Source: Protea cynaroides (Eukaryota; Streptophyta; Magnoliopsida; Proteales; Proteaceae). Taken from it: a stretch of 64,000 nucleotides of DNA. Location: contig CM053269.1 in assembly GCA_028583415.1 (NCBI GenBank), positions 31,686,254 through 31,750,253 on the forward strand. The letters run 5' to 3'. The position numbers were made by a program, and so were the translations under genes. Below, piece after piece: positions 11,467 through 23,475 of the stretch; within the stretch, counting starts at the first letter, position 1; each line of letters opens with the position of its first letter. The notes under the pieces are model-generated. The model worked only from the letters and a program-made list of their open reading frames with translations, was not told the DNA's origin and made no database searches.

Positions 11467-12216
11467 ACTAGGTGTTTCTCAAGTGTTTTCTGATTTATTT
11501 AATTTTTTAATCATCTTTAGAGTGTTATTATAAATTTTAGGAATCATTCATTACAAAAAGCATTTAGATGATCTTTTGCATTCTTTATTGTGTAAGATGT
11601 CTGATTTTATTCTCTATAATATGGGTTTTGATATTATTGTTTAATATCTCTTTGATTTTTGGTTTATTTTCTTTTATTATTTGATGTTAATTATTTTAGT
11701 TTATTTTTTGGTAAAGATTTGATGTTAATTATTATTCAATGTTAAATGGCAATGTTATGAATATACAATATCGCAACCTAGGTTTTTTCTTCTATTTCTA
11801 TTTTCTGTTTCACTAATGAATATATAGTAGCTTAGGTTAGCCGGTTGACATTTATTTTTATTTTTTTACATTATTTGGTTAGTTTATATGATTTGTATAC
11901 TAACATTTATTTTTTGGTGCATGCATATGGGTTATTCTCCATTTCCCTTTTTATTAATTTAATTATTGTAATTCATTTTGTTTTTATAAATCACAGCATG
12001 ATGTGTATTATCTAGTTTAGATATTTATTATTTTATAAAAATACCAAATGAATAGAAATATTCGTTCAATCAGGTGGACTGGGGTGTTTAACATATTCAT
12101 TAGTCCATAACACAACTTAAACCTGATCTTTTGGTTGAACTAGTTTGAAATGGAACCATGTTCTTATTTATGGGTCTTCCACCCTAATTTAAGTGGTGAT
12201 TCCTTGTCCTTTCTCT
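11467..12216. other. AT-rich intergenic DNA, no gene seen
   Basis: No ORF, RNA or element was recognised. Confidence 0.5.
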
Positions 12217-12456
12217 TTGGTATGTATTGTACAATTAATTATATAATATATTATGGTATTTGTATTTGTTTGGTATGATTTATGGTACTTATTTATATTT
12301 AAAATAAATTAATATAATCTAAAATCTACAAATAGATTATATGTATTTATCATTCTTGTGATAATATATTATTACTTCTTTATGTCTGGTGGTATCAAAC
12401 GATAATTATCTATGACTCATAATTTATTCTTATACATGATTTATCATAAATAATTT
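12217..12456. repeat. Dispersed AT-rich repeat, uninterrupted copy
   Basis: This copy matches the sequence that surrounds the hAT insertion in WNK intron 5 (32346-32464 plus 33074-33211). Shared words are TTGGTATGTATT, AATTAATTATATAAT, TATTTATATTTAAAATAA and TCTATGACTCATAATTTATT-like. It preserves the empty site (ATCTACAAATAGATT) for that insertion. Ends and class are unclear. Confidence 0.65.
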
Positions 12457-14540
12457 CAATTCATGTTATCATTGGTTTTCATATCCAATGATGTAAGGGG
12501 AGAGATTTCTCATCATCTTTTTTTGTTTACTTTATAAAAGCTATTTTATAGTAAGGTTGTTGTTGATTTATCTAAATATTTAATGAACATATGCAGTCTT
12601 TTTCTTTTCTTTTTTTTGGGTAAATGATATATAGTCTTGCTTTGGGTACCGTATAATTACTTAGTAGATAATAAATGCAAAACGTATCGTGTATTGATTG
12701 GAGATACTTTGGCTTTATACACTTAGTTACATCGCATGTAATGGTGATGTGACAATTCTGATTATTAGATTTGACGAAAGATTTTTTGGTCGATAAGCTA
12801 GGTAACTGACATCGTGGTTTACGTCAGCTCCATTGATCCGGTATCGAAACCCACTTCCCCATCTTACGAATTTTTATAATTTTCCCCTGTGCCCTTGATT
12901 TCTCATGTATTCAGAATACAGAACTTCTCCCCATTAGATATTTAGGAAATGAAAGGAAGATCTACATACTGTTGGTGTATACAGGGACATACATACCAAA
13001 GGGTAAATAAGAATACAAGGAAAGCCGACAGCCAGTTCACTAGGAGATGACTAAATTTTGAGAGAGAGAAGAGGAATGTGAGAGGATAAAATAGTGGCAA
13101 CCTGTATTTGCTTTTGTATTGGGAAAGGGAAAAGGATCTTTATGCTACTGATGTATTCAAAGATACACACATTAGTGGGGGGAAATTTGAGTACATGGAG
13201 CCAATTCTTTTGAATGAGACCCGAGTATCAAGGAGGAAAGAGAAAAATAAAATATGAGAGGAAAGTACACTTCCAACGTGTACTTATTTTCCCCTAATAG
13301 GTAATTGGAAATACCTCACACATCATTTTAAAATACTCTCACGAGGCTAAAAACATTATTCTATTTATAATATCGTTAAAAAAAATATAAGACAAAAATA
13401 ATGATGAAATAATGATCACTCTATGTCTCTGTCTCTTTCGATTCAAAGGGAATATACATTTACATGCTGAGCATATAATATACTAATACATTAATATACA
13501 CACTAGATGAATTTCAATCATGGAATCAAGATGGAAGAAACTCAACAACAAGAAAGAATCTTTTTGGGAGGGTTTAAAGGTAGATCAGACTTGAGAATGA
13601 AAAAAATAAACCTTTTATCGACTGGATGCACTGAATCCATTGATGGGCGGGTGAGTGGTGAATGATGGGTTAGTTGGCATATTACGTCAAACAGGCCCAT
13701 TGTGGAATAGAGAGATGGGGTTTAGTAAACTCAGGAGAAGAGGGAGTGTATAAAGAAGTGGGTCCCATGCTTGTTTACACTGGAGAATGATCCTTTGTAA
13801 TGAGACCACCATGTGGTGAGGATCCCACTCATACAGATCCACTTTGAATGGATGTGATCCTCACTATAGAAGTGACCTCACTACAGAAGATCCCAATTCT
13901 TCATAGGAGAAGAAGCAAAAATATGAATCGATTTTGATTTATAGATTTGTTTATGTTTATGTTTATATTTATATTTTTGTTTTGTTATATTTAAAATATG
14001 ATGAATATAAATCAATAGATCCAATAATTAAATCGAAAATTAATTGGTTCGACTTAGTCAATTCCTAGTTGATTTTCCGTTTGTAGCAATTATCATTAGA
14101 AGTGCATAACAACATGACATTTCCCCTATCTATTCACCCATCCACACGTAAGAGAGGATCTCATACTCGAATTTTTATAAATTCTAACCTTGAAAGTGTG
14201 AAAAGACCATTAAATTTGATATAAATAAAGCTGCAATTAGAGATGAGTAAGTTAGAAGGAAGAAAAAAAGATAAAAGATATTATAATATTTAATTGTTAA
14301 TTAAAACCAAAATCTAATTAACTATTAAATTTTAAAATAAAAACCGAACCAATTAGTTACTATCAATTTTGATTTTTTCGTTTTATCAGTGTTGGAAATG
14401 ATTAAAAGTCAAAGTTTAAAAAACCCTTTTTTTTTAGATAAAGTTTAAAAATAAGTTTAGGCTCAAAACTTGTCCTTTTTATTTGGTTCTAAAGTTTTGA
14501 TTTTAGTTTTGGGCAATAATTTTGAATTTTGGTTTTGAGT
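12457..14540. other. Intergenic DNA, no gene seen
   Basis: A diverged tandem duplication of roughly 180 bp seems present: 12952-13130 and 13131-13300 both contain a GATGTAT(T/A)CA-(G/A)GA-ACACA core and later GAGAGAAGAGGAATGTGAGAGG-like text. The remainder is AT-rich without recognised features. Confidence 0.4.
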
Positions 14541-14977
14541 TGATGTGAGTAGTGTAGGATTTTTTTAGTCCCACATTGCTTAGAAGTTAAAAAAGAGGGG
14601 TCCTTATTTGTAGGGGTTGTCGCTCACCTATTGAGCCCAAGCAAGAAAGTCTAGTTCAGTTCATGTCAACTGGACCATGATTGTGACCATGACGGGGTTG
14701 CGGGTAGGGGTGTGGTGGTCGGTTTTTGACCCACACAGATATCCTTTTGGAAGGGGCATGCATCTCTACACATGAATGAATGCCATCTGGACCGTCGATC
14801 ATAAGATCCATGATCTGGCATGATCTAGACGGTCCATCTGGAGGGTCACACTCCTTCCAAGTGGATCCATGATCCGGACGGTCCATTTGGAGGGTCACAC
14901 TCCTTCCAAGTGGTACCTAGGTCCTATAAATAGAGCCCGACCCCATGCTTTCATCACACTCGAAATCAATAGGGTTT

Positions 14978-15032
<55 letters not shown>

Positions 15033-15240
15033 CTGTTTAATCAGAGGATCAAGCTTCGTTGTTTTTTTTCCAAAGGTGTTGATCTTAGCTGTCGGATCTA
15101 CATATACCTGACAGTGTGTGCACACTGGGTAAGTATCCTATATAGGAATTGTTTTATCTTGAAGACAGATTTACAGGAGACCTTCTACATCAATAGAAGA
15201 CAAATACTATCTTAAGGAGAGTATATCAACACGACTCAAC
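14541..15240 (+). mobile_element. LTR-like fragment with promoter, (CT)n and internal duplication
   Basis: The stretch starts near TGTAGGATTTTTTTAGTCCC at about 14552, a motif common in plant LTR/TRIM ends (also at 61976). It contains a duplicated segment at 14824-14911 (GACGGTCCATCTGGAGGGTC, then again with TTTGG). A TATA box CTATAAATAG lies at 14923-14932, and 14982-15027 is a (CT)n run. No partner LTR or pol is visible, so this is probably a solo or broken LTR. Confidence 0.4.
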
Positions 15241-15414
15241 CTTCCTTCTAAGTTTTGACTTTTTTTACTTACAAAATACGCATTGTTACATTAATTTTAT
15301 GTATGTTAACTATATGTTTATAGTTGATATATGCAAATATAGTTAATATATTTATGACTATTGTTTTATGATAATCACTTATATAATTAAGTATTATTGT
15401 TGTTTCAAGTCTTT

Positions 15415-15417
<3 letters not shown>

Positions 15418-15462
<45 letters not shown>
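15418..15462. repeat. (TA)n microsatellite
   Basis: About 22 TA units, uninterrupted. Confidence 0.95.
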
Positions 15463-15463
<1 letters not shown>

Positions 15464-15510
15464 TTGCTACTTTATGATAGCTATTTAGTTTACAACAATC
15501 AGTTTTGCTA

Positions 15511-15590
15511 CATAGTTGACACTAAGGGTGTAAACGTTACAATTTCGATACATAGTTGACACTAAGGGTGTAAACGTTACAATTTCAATA
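15511..15590. repeat. 40-bp tandem duplication
   Basis: CATAGTTGACACTAAGGGTG begins at 15511 and again at 15551. The 40-bp units are nearly perfect. Confidence 0.95.
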
Positions 15591-16229
15591 TAATAATATG
15601 ATTTAGACTAGATACACTACACAATAAGTATATTATTACCGTACCATTTATTAAATAATATCAAAATGTTTATTATTTTTATATCATTTATTAATTTATT
15701 TAAAGGTTTTGATGTGAATGGTATGATAAGGTTTTGGTAATAGTCGTATTCTGTCATCGTTTGTTTATATATTTTTAAATGAATTATATTTTTTTTATAT
15801 TCAATGGGTGGTATTTATCCGTTGGAGATCATGAATTAAAACTATGAGAGAGAAAGGGAAGAGTGTTGTAAATACGTGGCTGAAAAAAAATTTGGAGAGA
15901 GAAAGAGAGAGTGTGTAAATACGTGGCAGGGAGTGCTGGAGAGGAATATGTGAACGTCATTTTGCAAGTCAACCTCTTATTAAATTCCAAAAGGTTAGAC
16001 AGAACTGACCCCAAAAAAAAAAAAAAAAAACAAAAAAAGGTTAGACAGAAAATGAGTGGCTGCCCATCGTGGGATACCAGAGAGGTGGCGGCGGCTTATC
16101 CGATCCACAATCGTAAGCCGATGAGTTAGATCGACTGCGGCTGCGCTAGCGCAATTTATTGAATTTTTAATTGAGAAAAATATCCTATGACGCTGGAGCA
16201 GGGATCTCCCTGAATTCCATATGGTTGAT
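15591..16229. other. Intergenic DNA, no gene seen
   Basis: A poly-A run lies at 16014-16030, with a nearby duplicated GGTTAGACAGAA word. The rest is featureless. Confidence 0.5.
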
Positions 16230-16538
16230 GGATCCGCATCCTCTCCTTTCAGTGGTTATAAGAGGATAGTGGCAGTCTATTCTGGATGACCATCACGTGA
16301 TTTTTGGTGAATCCAAAACCTATGTCTTAGCCTATACTCTTGCTAGTTGGATGACCGCTACGTGGCTTTCGGTGAATCTGAGACTCACGTTCAAACTGAC
16401 ACCCAGATGACAAGCCTAATCGACAAGGGGGTGTCGGTTTGGACGTGAGTCTCGGATTCACTCGAAAACCACATGGCGGCCATCCAGGGTAGGCTATCAC
16501 GTCTTCCCAGTGATTCTGGGAGGAGACGATGTGAATCC
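16230..16538. mobile_element. GC-rich palindromic MITE, copy 1 (309 bp)
   Basis: It begins GGATCCGCATCCTCTCC and ends GAGACGATGTGAATCC. The flanks ATGGTTGAT and ATGGTTGAC form a 9-bp target duplication (8 of 9). The centre GACAAGCCTAATCGACAAGG is flanked by inverted arms with GAATCTGAGACTCACGTTC against GACGTGAGTCTCGGATTC. It is longer than its relatives because one arm carries an extra repeat of the GGATGACC-TCACGTG segment. No ORF is meaningful. Confidence 0.75.
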
Positions 16539-16555
16539 ATGGTTGACTATTGATA

Positions 16556-16792
16556 CAGATTCAAATCCTCTCCTAGAAGTTCGGGAGGAGGGGGACGCCC
16601 CGTTGGATGGCTGATACGTGGGATTAGGGTGAATCCAAACCCTTCATTTGAACCAACACCAAGTTGCAAGCTGAGCAGACAGGGGGTGTCGGCTCAGATG
16701 GAGGACTCGGATTCATTCAAACTTCACGTGTCGACTATCCAACGGAGGCGTCCCCCTCCTCCTGAACAACTGGAAGAAGAGGATGTGGATCC
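16556..16792. mobile_element. GC-rich palindromic MITE, copy 2 (237 bp)
   Basis: It runs from CAGATTCAAATCCTCTCC to GAGGATGTGGATCC and is flanked on both sides by the perfect 9-bp direct repeat CTATTGATA (16547-16555 and 16793-16801). The arms pair around TGCAAGCTGAGCAGACAGGG. It lies immediately after copy 1. Confidence 0.85.
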
Positions 16793-16801
16793 CTATTGAT
16801 A

Positions 16802-19649
16802 TTCTCTTTTCTCTTATCTTGATTCTCACTTCCATCTTCTCAAGTTCGATTTTTACATTGATATGGGAAACTTTTGTTTCTTTTTTTTTAATAATTTTAT
16901 TATTAGAATATGACTAAAGGTTTTGTATATGATCATGCATGTACACCGTTATACCTTCAACCATCCAATTGAACAAGAAAGATGAAATCTCAAAATTATC
17001 CTCTTTTTATTAAATGAAGGGTTGATGCCTTGACTATGTACAAGTACGATCTATGTCTGAAAATCGTTCCTTAGAATATTGAGAAGTTGTCAATAATATG
17101 ATTAAATGGCCTTCAATGTTCACTTAACTCATCCAGTGTAATATGAAGAGGGATCTACATAATCTGTCGGTATTGATATCTCTCATGTCCAATCTATGGG
17201 TGCACAGAAGAGAATATCTTATGCTTCAAAGATAGAGAATCTATATGATCAAAGAAGAGAGAGAATGTTAGAGATTGACACGAAGGATAGACAATGTGAA
17301 TGAATATGCATGTAGTGTGTATTAGGGGTGTCAATATCTTGCGAGCACCGTGTCCCCTGAATCAGACCGACACGCACCGTTTACTAAAAGTGCTGGGCTT
17401 AGGTCTGGACTGATTATTAATTGGTCATACACGGTGCAAGGGTGTAGTTCGACGGTCATTCGACCGCACCAATCGATTATGGACCGAACCCAACACATAC
17501 CGATTATAGACGGAACCTAGCACTGACTGATTAAATGACTATTAATTGCTAAAATTAAATCCCTAAAAGATAAATCTCTCATTTAATACCTCTATTTTTT
17601 TTATGTCATTGAGTTTAAGAGACATCATTGAAATATAAAATGATCCCTATTTTTTATTTCTAATAATACATAGATCTTGTAGTTTTGTTAAACCATGATG
17701 CTCCATTGATAATTATGATAATTATGCAATTTGTCAAAGTTGATGTATTATTCTCATCTAAGGAATATGATTGAATACAACAATTTAGTAATTGATGATA
17801 TAGAAGTAGTTAAGAGAGATGTTCTCATAAACCATTAATGAGAAATAATTATTCATAAAAAAAAAATTGGGATGATTAGTATAGGACCGAATAGCATAGT
17901 CAATTATGGACTGATTGGTTTGCATCATTGAAATTCATTAATAGACGAATTAGCATAAGACCAATTATGGCTCAAAAGCCAATTATGGACTGATTTGTTT
18001 GCATCATTGAAATTCATTAGTGAATTAGCATAAGACCAATTATGGATCAAAACCAATCAGACCAAATATAAACATGTCCATGTCTGGCAAATGAAGATCG
18101 ATTAATTAAACATGTCAGTCATGGTACAAGGTATTTAATTGGTGGTGACCATAGTTAGTTAATATGAGAACAACAAAAAAACTTTAAATGGTATGGTGCA
18201 TTTAAAACGGTCCAAAAATTAAACGGGACAGTAAAAAATACGATATCGTTTTTTAGAACAGCAAAAAACCAAAAATGACTAGTACGAGTTTTAAACTGCA
18301 AAATTCAAATAGTACGAGACAAAAAATGATAATATGCATAAAAAAGAGAAGAAAATTTAAAACCACCATGCATTAGAGGACCCATAATTATGGATAAAAG
18401 AAACAGTAATTAGAAGTTGGGCATCGATTTTTAACAGATAGCTAATGTACATAGGTCATAATTTAAGGAGTTGTAGATTTCAATTTATTTGAATACGATT
18501 ATGCTAAAACCATAATGACCCGCATATGCATGCGTCTTGATAACAATGATTGACACAAACAAATAAATAAATAAAAACCCTCAAAATTCATCAGTTTTGC
18601 ACTTAATAGTTTGTAGTTTGTACAATATAAATAACTTTAATAGTCTAACCAATAGAAGATCCACCATCAAATAATTCTTTTTTCTTTTATTTTTAGGTAA
18701 ACCATCACCATTAATTCAGATTTCAGAAATCACCATCATTAATTCAGATTTCAGAATGAATTTTGAACGACAATTGGAGTGTGAGTCTAATGAGGGCAGT
18801 AGCAGTTAATGCAAGTATTGTACATTAATTGAGCATTAAAAAATAATTATTGTACATTAAAAAGTGTGGGGAAAGAACAAGGAAAATGTGAATAATGTAG
18901 TGGGAATTGAAATATATACTTCCCTATAATAATTTTTTTAAGAATTGATTAGTTAGACCCTGTATTATACATTTTAATTGAAATTAATTGATTTGAAAGG
19001 GACAAAACTGGTAATCAAGGCCGTTTATTTGGATTAGAAAATACAGGGACGTGTTCAATACGTGTATATTTGGCAATCCCTGCCGCATGATGTTTTTTTT
19101 TGTATCATTCAGTATGATATGTAGTACACGTATAATACGATAATAATATAATACAAAAAAAAATCATATAAAACACATATTAACTTAGACTCAATCGATA
19201 TCGACCAATTGACATCCTTAACTGTATTGCCAGCAACATTTACATCATTTTCCCTTATAATATATGTAATAAAGTTGTTAAGAGAATTAATATTAGATAA
19301 TATGTCAAGAGGTAATATGGGAGGGCGACGGTAGGTGATCGAGAAAAAGAAATATTGAAATCATATAAGTTTATTCATTTTATCTTCATAATTTGTGTTA
19401 AATGGCATTGTTTCTCGTGAGGTGTAATTTAATACAATAATGGGCAAAAGATCACTAGCAGGCAACTTTGACACCTAAGTCAGGGTAGTCATATATTTCA
19501 TTAGCCAATGTGAGAGGGCATAGAGAAATGCTACCAGATAGCAATCCTTCTCAGTACAATTTCCTAAATAAATTTCTTGAAACATCGATTTGATGTTAAG
19601 TGAATTAGCAAATCCCTAACTCATCGAGTTTTGAGTTTCTGACTCTTGA
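16802..19649. other. AT-rich intergenic DNA with one tandem repeat
   Basis: Positions 17901-18051 contain two copies of a roughly 75-bp unit (CAATTATGGACTGATT-GTTTGCATCATTGAAATTCATTA). Positions 18704-18757 repeat a 30-bp ATTAATTCAGATTTCAGAA unit. A sequence resembling the hAT end (TAGGGGTGTCAAT) sits at 17325. No gene is seen. Confidence 0.45.
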
Positions 19650-19699
19650 AGCAATCGATCACATCCTTGACAAGAACTTAACAATTTATTGGTTTTTAT

Positions 19700-20935
19700 C
19701 GCATATTTTGATTTGGAGCTACACTAGATGGATATAAAGATTGTTTTTTTTCAATGAAGATCTATAGGAAAATATCTATATATTGCAATCAGAAGGTTTT
19801 GAAGTACTAAATAAAGAAGATATGATTTGTATAATTACAAAGTCATTATATGAATTGAAGCAAGCGTCCAAACAATGGTACTTGAAATTTGACCGAATTA
19901 TAACTTCTTTTGATTTTGTGAAAATTGTCATAGATCACTACATATATCTGAAAGTTAATGAGAATTTGTTCATTTTCATGGTGTTATATGTAGATGATAT
20001 CCAACTAACGAGCAATGATTTAAGTTTACTAGTTGAAACCAAGCGTTTCCTATCTATAATTTTGAGATGAAAAACATGGGTGAAAGTACCTTTGTTTTTT
20101 GTGTTGAAATCTCTCGTGATAGGAAGAGAGGTTTATTGGGTTTGTCTCAGAAGACATACATTGAATGTGTTCTTAAACGGTTCAACATGTCTAATTATTC
20201 AGTTATGAATATCCGTATCAATAAAGGAGATAAACTGAACAAGAAACAATGCCTACAAACTGATATTGAAAGAGCTCATATAGTTGACAAACCTTATGCA
20301 TCTGCAGTAGGGAGCTTGATGTATGCTTATGTCTACACTCTACTTGATATAACTTTTGTAGTGAGTATTCTAAGAAGTTTTTAGTCTGATGCTGAATTAG
20401 CTCATTGAGTCACAGCAAAGAAGGTTATGCGATATTTGCAGAAGACCAATGACTACATGCTTGTGTATGATAGTACTAAGGCTTTTGAAATTATTGGTTA
20501 TTCTGATGCAGATTTTAGTTGTTGTACAGATGATCTGAAATTTATCTTAAGATATGTGTTTATGTTAACAGGTGGTGTTATTTCCTAAAAGAGTGCAAAA
20601 GTGACTACTATTGCAGCATTTACTATGCAATTAGAGTTCGCGTCATTGTTTGAAACTATTAAGCAGGCTGTATGATTGGGGAGTTTTATTAGTGGCTTAA
20701 AGGTTATGGATTTCATATCTGGATCTATTGTGATGTATTGTGATAATAGTTTTGTTGTATTTTTCTCTACAAACAACAAAAAATCTAGCGGTTCTAAATT
20801 TACAGAGGTCAAGTATCTCCTGTTGAGAAAAAAGGTCAATGAAAGAGATTATGGTGGAGCACATTTCGACAGACAACATGGTTGCAGATCCTTTGGCGAA
20901 GCCTTTGTTAGTGAGAGTTTTTAGTAGACATGTGT
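19700..20935 (+). pseudogene. Copia pol remnant (reverse transcriptase and RNase H)
   Basis: Recognisable pieces in order are: ELHQMDIKIVFFNEDL near 19715 (for the usual LDVKTAFLNGDL); YELKQASKQWYLKFD at about 19851; the catalytic LYVDDIQLTSND (YVDD box) at about 19985; KAYIECVLKRFNMSN-type text near 20155; DADFSCC near 20510; and HISTDNMVADPLAKPL at about 20858-20905. Frames change near 20067 and 20840, and stops interrupt at 20382, 20406, 20587 and 20672. Such proteins copy element RNA into DNA. This one cannot make a full product. Gag, protease and integrase are absent. Confidence 0.85.
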
Positions 20936-21549
20936 CTAGTATGGAAGTTGTCGAGTCTTTTGATGTGCTCAGTTAGTGGGAGACCTTTTTTTTTTTTTTT
21001 TTTTTGTATTTATATGATTTCTATTTGTGTTTATTCTATAGTTTTGGACTTAGTTTTAAATTCCATGGTATGCATTTGCTCTTGCACTTATTAATTGATG
21101 TTAGTTTATTTGTTTATTATTTTGACATGTCAAAGTTTACAAGATGGTATTCAGTCAAAGTTTACAATGCGGTCTTCAGCAAAAGTTTATAAGGCAGTAT
21201 GCCAAAGGTTGGTATTAACCCAAGTTCATGGCGGTTTGTGAAATTATTGGTTAATATTAAAGTTTATTGCCTTTTGAGGTTTTCAAGCTAATTAGATCGA
21301 GGTTATTTTCGATTAAAGTTTGAACTCATACATATCTCAAGGCGATCTATGCATGTTGTCAAATGAACTTTTGTTTGTAATTGATTGATAGTTGTACATC
21401 GTAATATTGAGGTGTACTTTCTATAGTTATTCGGCATTTAGTTGGATTGATGATTGAATCAATATTTGTGGTGATTTATTTTATAATAGGATTCCATGGC
21501 CATACTATTCAATGATGATTTTTTAATTATTCTAATCTAAATGGAAGAT

Positions 21550-21948
21550 TGTTAGATATTTTATGTGGACTAACTTAATCATATAACCAGTTGACTAGTG
21601 GGAATCCAATTACCTGGTGATCAGTTCCTGGTCTGGTTCATTACGGTTCTGAGTTAGAAAGTAAACCCTAATAATTGTGGGAATGTGAAGAGTTTCTGAG
21701 ATAGTATTATAAATACTATAGTTTTGAGTCCCCACAATTATGAAAAATTTGCTCTCTTACTCCCACAAGTCTAGAGACTAAAAAAGAAATTCTCTACAAA
21801 TTGTGGACGATTGAAAGCATTCTTGAGCAATTTGTCTCCAAGGATGTATGTCTTACACCTACTATATTTCATTCCTACTGTATTCTAGTGTTTTATATAG
21901 ATATCAGGGTTAATATAAAAAACCCTGGTTATTATAATTCTTCTAACA
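21550..21948 (+). repeat. Copia 3' LTR, 399 bp
   Basis: It starts TGTTAGATATTTTATGTGG and ends TATAATTCTTCTAACA, so the ends are perfect 7-bp inverted repeats. A purine-rich ATGGAAGAT precedes it as a likely polypurine tract. Confidence 0.75.
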
Positions 21949-22254
21949 AAACTGTCCACCGAAATACTACATTGTACTTTAAATGCATGTGGGTCCACCA
22001 CTCATTACTCTCTATAAATAGGCCAAAAAATCAAGATCTTGTCGCTTGACATTTTTTATTTTTTACTGTTTCACATCTCTGCTCTAATACCTCGGATTTG
22101 AAATCATTATTTTACTCCCATTCTACTTATTTATCTGGTTGACCCCCTATCTGGTTGACCCCCTGACTTCATTATTTGTGTGATAGATTCCTAATTTAAG
22201 CATCAGAGCATCCCTACATTTATAAGTCCGATCTCTCTTGCCTTGTTTTATTAT
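21949..22254 (+). other. LTR-like fragment with TATA box
   Basis: CTCTATAAATAGG at about 22010 is a strong plant TATA box. TATCTGGTTGACCCCC is tandemly duplicated at 22131-22162. TAAGCATCAGAGCATCCCTAC at 22196 resembles the LTR ends of gypsy elements. No partner LTR is seen. Confidence 0.4.
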
Positions 22255-22740
22255 TTGTAGGTTTACTCAGCATCAAAGGACCTCGATGTGGAACCTAACT
22301 GCAACAGTTTCATTTGCCTTGATCATCTAGGTCGACCTCTGTTTGCTTATTCTGCATGAGCTTTTCTTTCATGAACTGGCGATTGGGAGAGCTCTCCCTG
22401 TTCGCATGGTATTATTTCGAGCTATCTCTGAAGGCTTTGGGGAAATTCTGGTGGAATCCAGCAACAAGACTGTGATCCTAGACCTACGCTCCACTGACGA
22501 TACACCATCACTCTCCCTTAGTTCAATTCCAAAGGACATTCAACATTTAAAAATCTAATTTTTTGAGTTGTCATTTTATGCTTATTCCAAGGGAGATTAA
22601 TAGCCTTGCTATCTCCTTGGCTTAAGAGGACTCCTTGACATGTACGACATTTTGGACTTTATCTGACACATGGATTGTCGAAGAATATTATTTCCCTTCC
22701 ATGAATTCTTTAAGTCTTTCTAAAAACGTTTTGTATATTA
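22255..22740 (+). pseudogene. LINE-type RNase H (RVT_3-like) remnant
   Basis: Readable pieces are FICLDHLGRPLFAYS at about 22307, then in another frame ELAIGRALPVRMVLFRAISE with GEILVESSNKTVILDL, and finally INSLAISLA near 22597 (the N..A..LA end). Frame changes and stops break it. This is the same type of domain as at 7750-8118. Confidence 0.65.
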
Positions 22741-23157
22741 AAAAAAAAAAAAAAAGGTGATACCGCTATCTTAACCAAGAAAATAAAAGTAGTACCACTA
22801 AATTTAAAATTTTTTTCTTTTTCTTGGTAGAGTGCCATTAAAATTTTAATGGTACAAGGACCACACCAAATGGATGCCACTACCTATTACAATATTACAA
22901 TGATTCCGTCCAAAATTTTAAAATAATAATAATATATAAATAAGTAAATAAATAATAAATATAAAAAGTTAAAGGAATTTTTTTTTATGAAATGATAATA
23001 TAAAACCCGATTATTAGTTAATCAATAATATTTATTGATACATTTTTTTATTGGTTATAAAAAAATACTAACGAATAATATTTTTTTAACTAATAAACAT
23101 AAAATGGTACCTATGCTCGTACACTATCGTATTTCGTCTTCACGAATAATACAAACG
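22741..23157. other. AT-rich intergenic DNA, no gene seen
   Basis: A poly-A run at 22740-22755, then AT-rich sequence without recognised motifs. Confidence 0.5.
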
Positions 23158-23475
23158 CTCCCCATGATAATATGCTTGATCTCTAACAACTCTTGTAGTT
23201 GAATCTTCAGTTTCTTCAGTTCAGTTGAAGTCATTCGATATGGTGTCTTAGACACAGGTGCGACTCTGAGTAAAAGGTCTATCACGAATTTAGTCGCCCA
23301 GTCTAGTGGTAACCCTGGTAAATCTTTTAGAAATACATCGAAAAATTTTCATACAATCTTGATATTTTCCATTCGTGGTGCTTCTTTGGTAAGGTCTACC
23401 ACAGATACAAGGTATCTAACTCCACCATTCTCAAGGCATCTCTTAGTCTTCAATGGTGCCACCACAACTAGGGGG
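23158..23475 (-). pseudogene. Ty3-gypsy protease-RT junction fragment
   Basis: The minus strand translates to recognisable chromovirus text: VAPLKTKRCLENGGVRYLVSV, then KDLPGLPLDWATKFVIDLL and PVSKTPYRMTSTELKKLK. The stretch upstream of RT is collinear with 46540-46800 of the element on the other strand. It carries stops (e.g. in KIV*KFF) and is truncated at both ends. No LTR is seen near it. Confidence 0.85.

Larger units (their letters stand above)
19650..21948 (+). mobile_element. 5'-truncated Ty1-copia retrotransposon with 3' LTR
   Basis: It contains a decayed pol (next entry) followed by a purine-rich ATGGAAGAT and a 399-bp LTR at 21550-21948 bounded by TGTTAGA and TCTAACA. No matching 5' LTR is found upstream, so the left part is lost or too diverged to recognise. 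Confidence 0.75.

Noticed and set aside
14869..15125. Ser-Leu and Arg-Glu repeat frames on the two strands
   Set aside because: Translation of the (CT)n microsatellite at 14982-15027.
17325..19225. Possible 1.9-kb hAT element (TAGGGGTGTCAAT ... ATTGACATCCTTA)
   Set aside because: The ends are only roughly inverted and no 8-bp duplication matches (GTGTGTAT against ACTGTATT).
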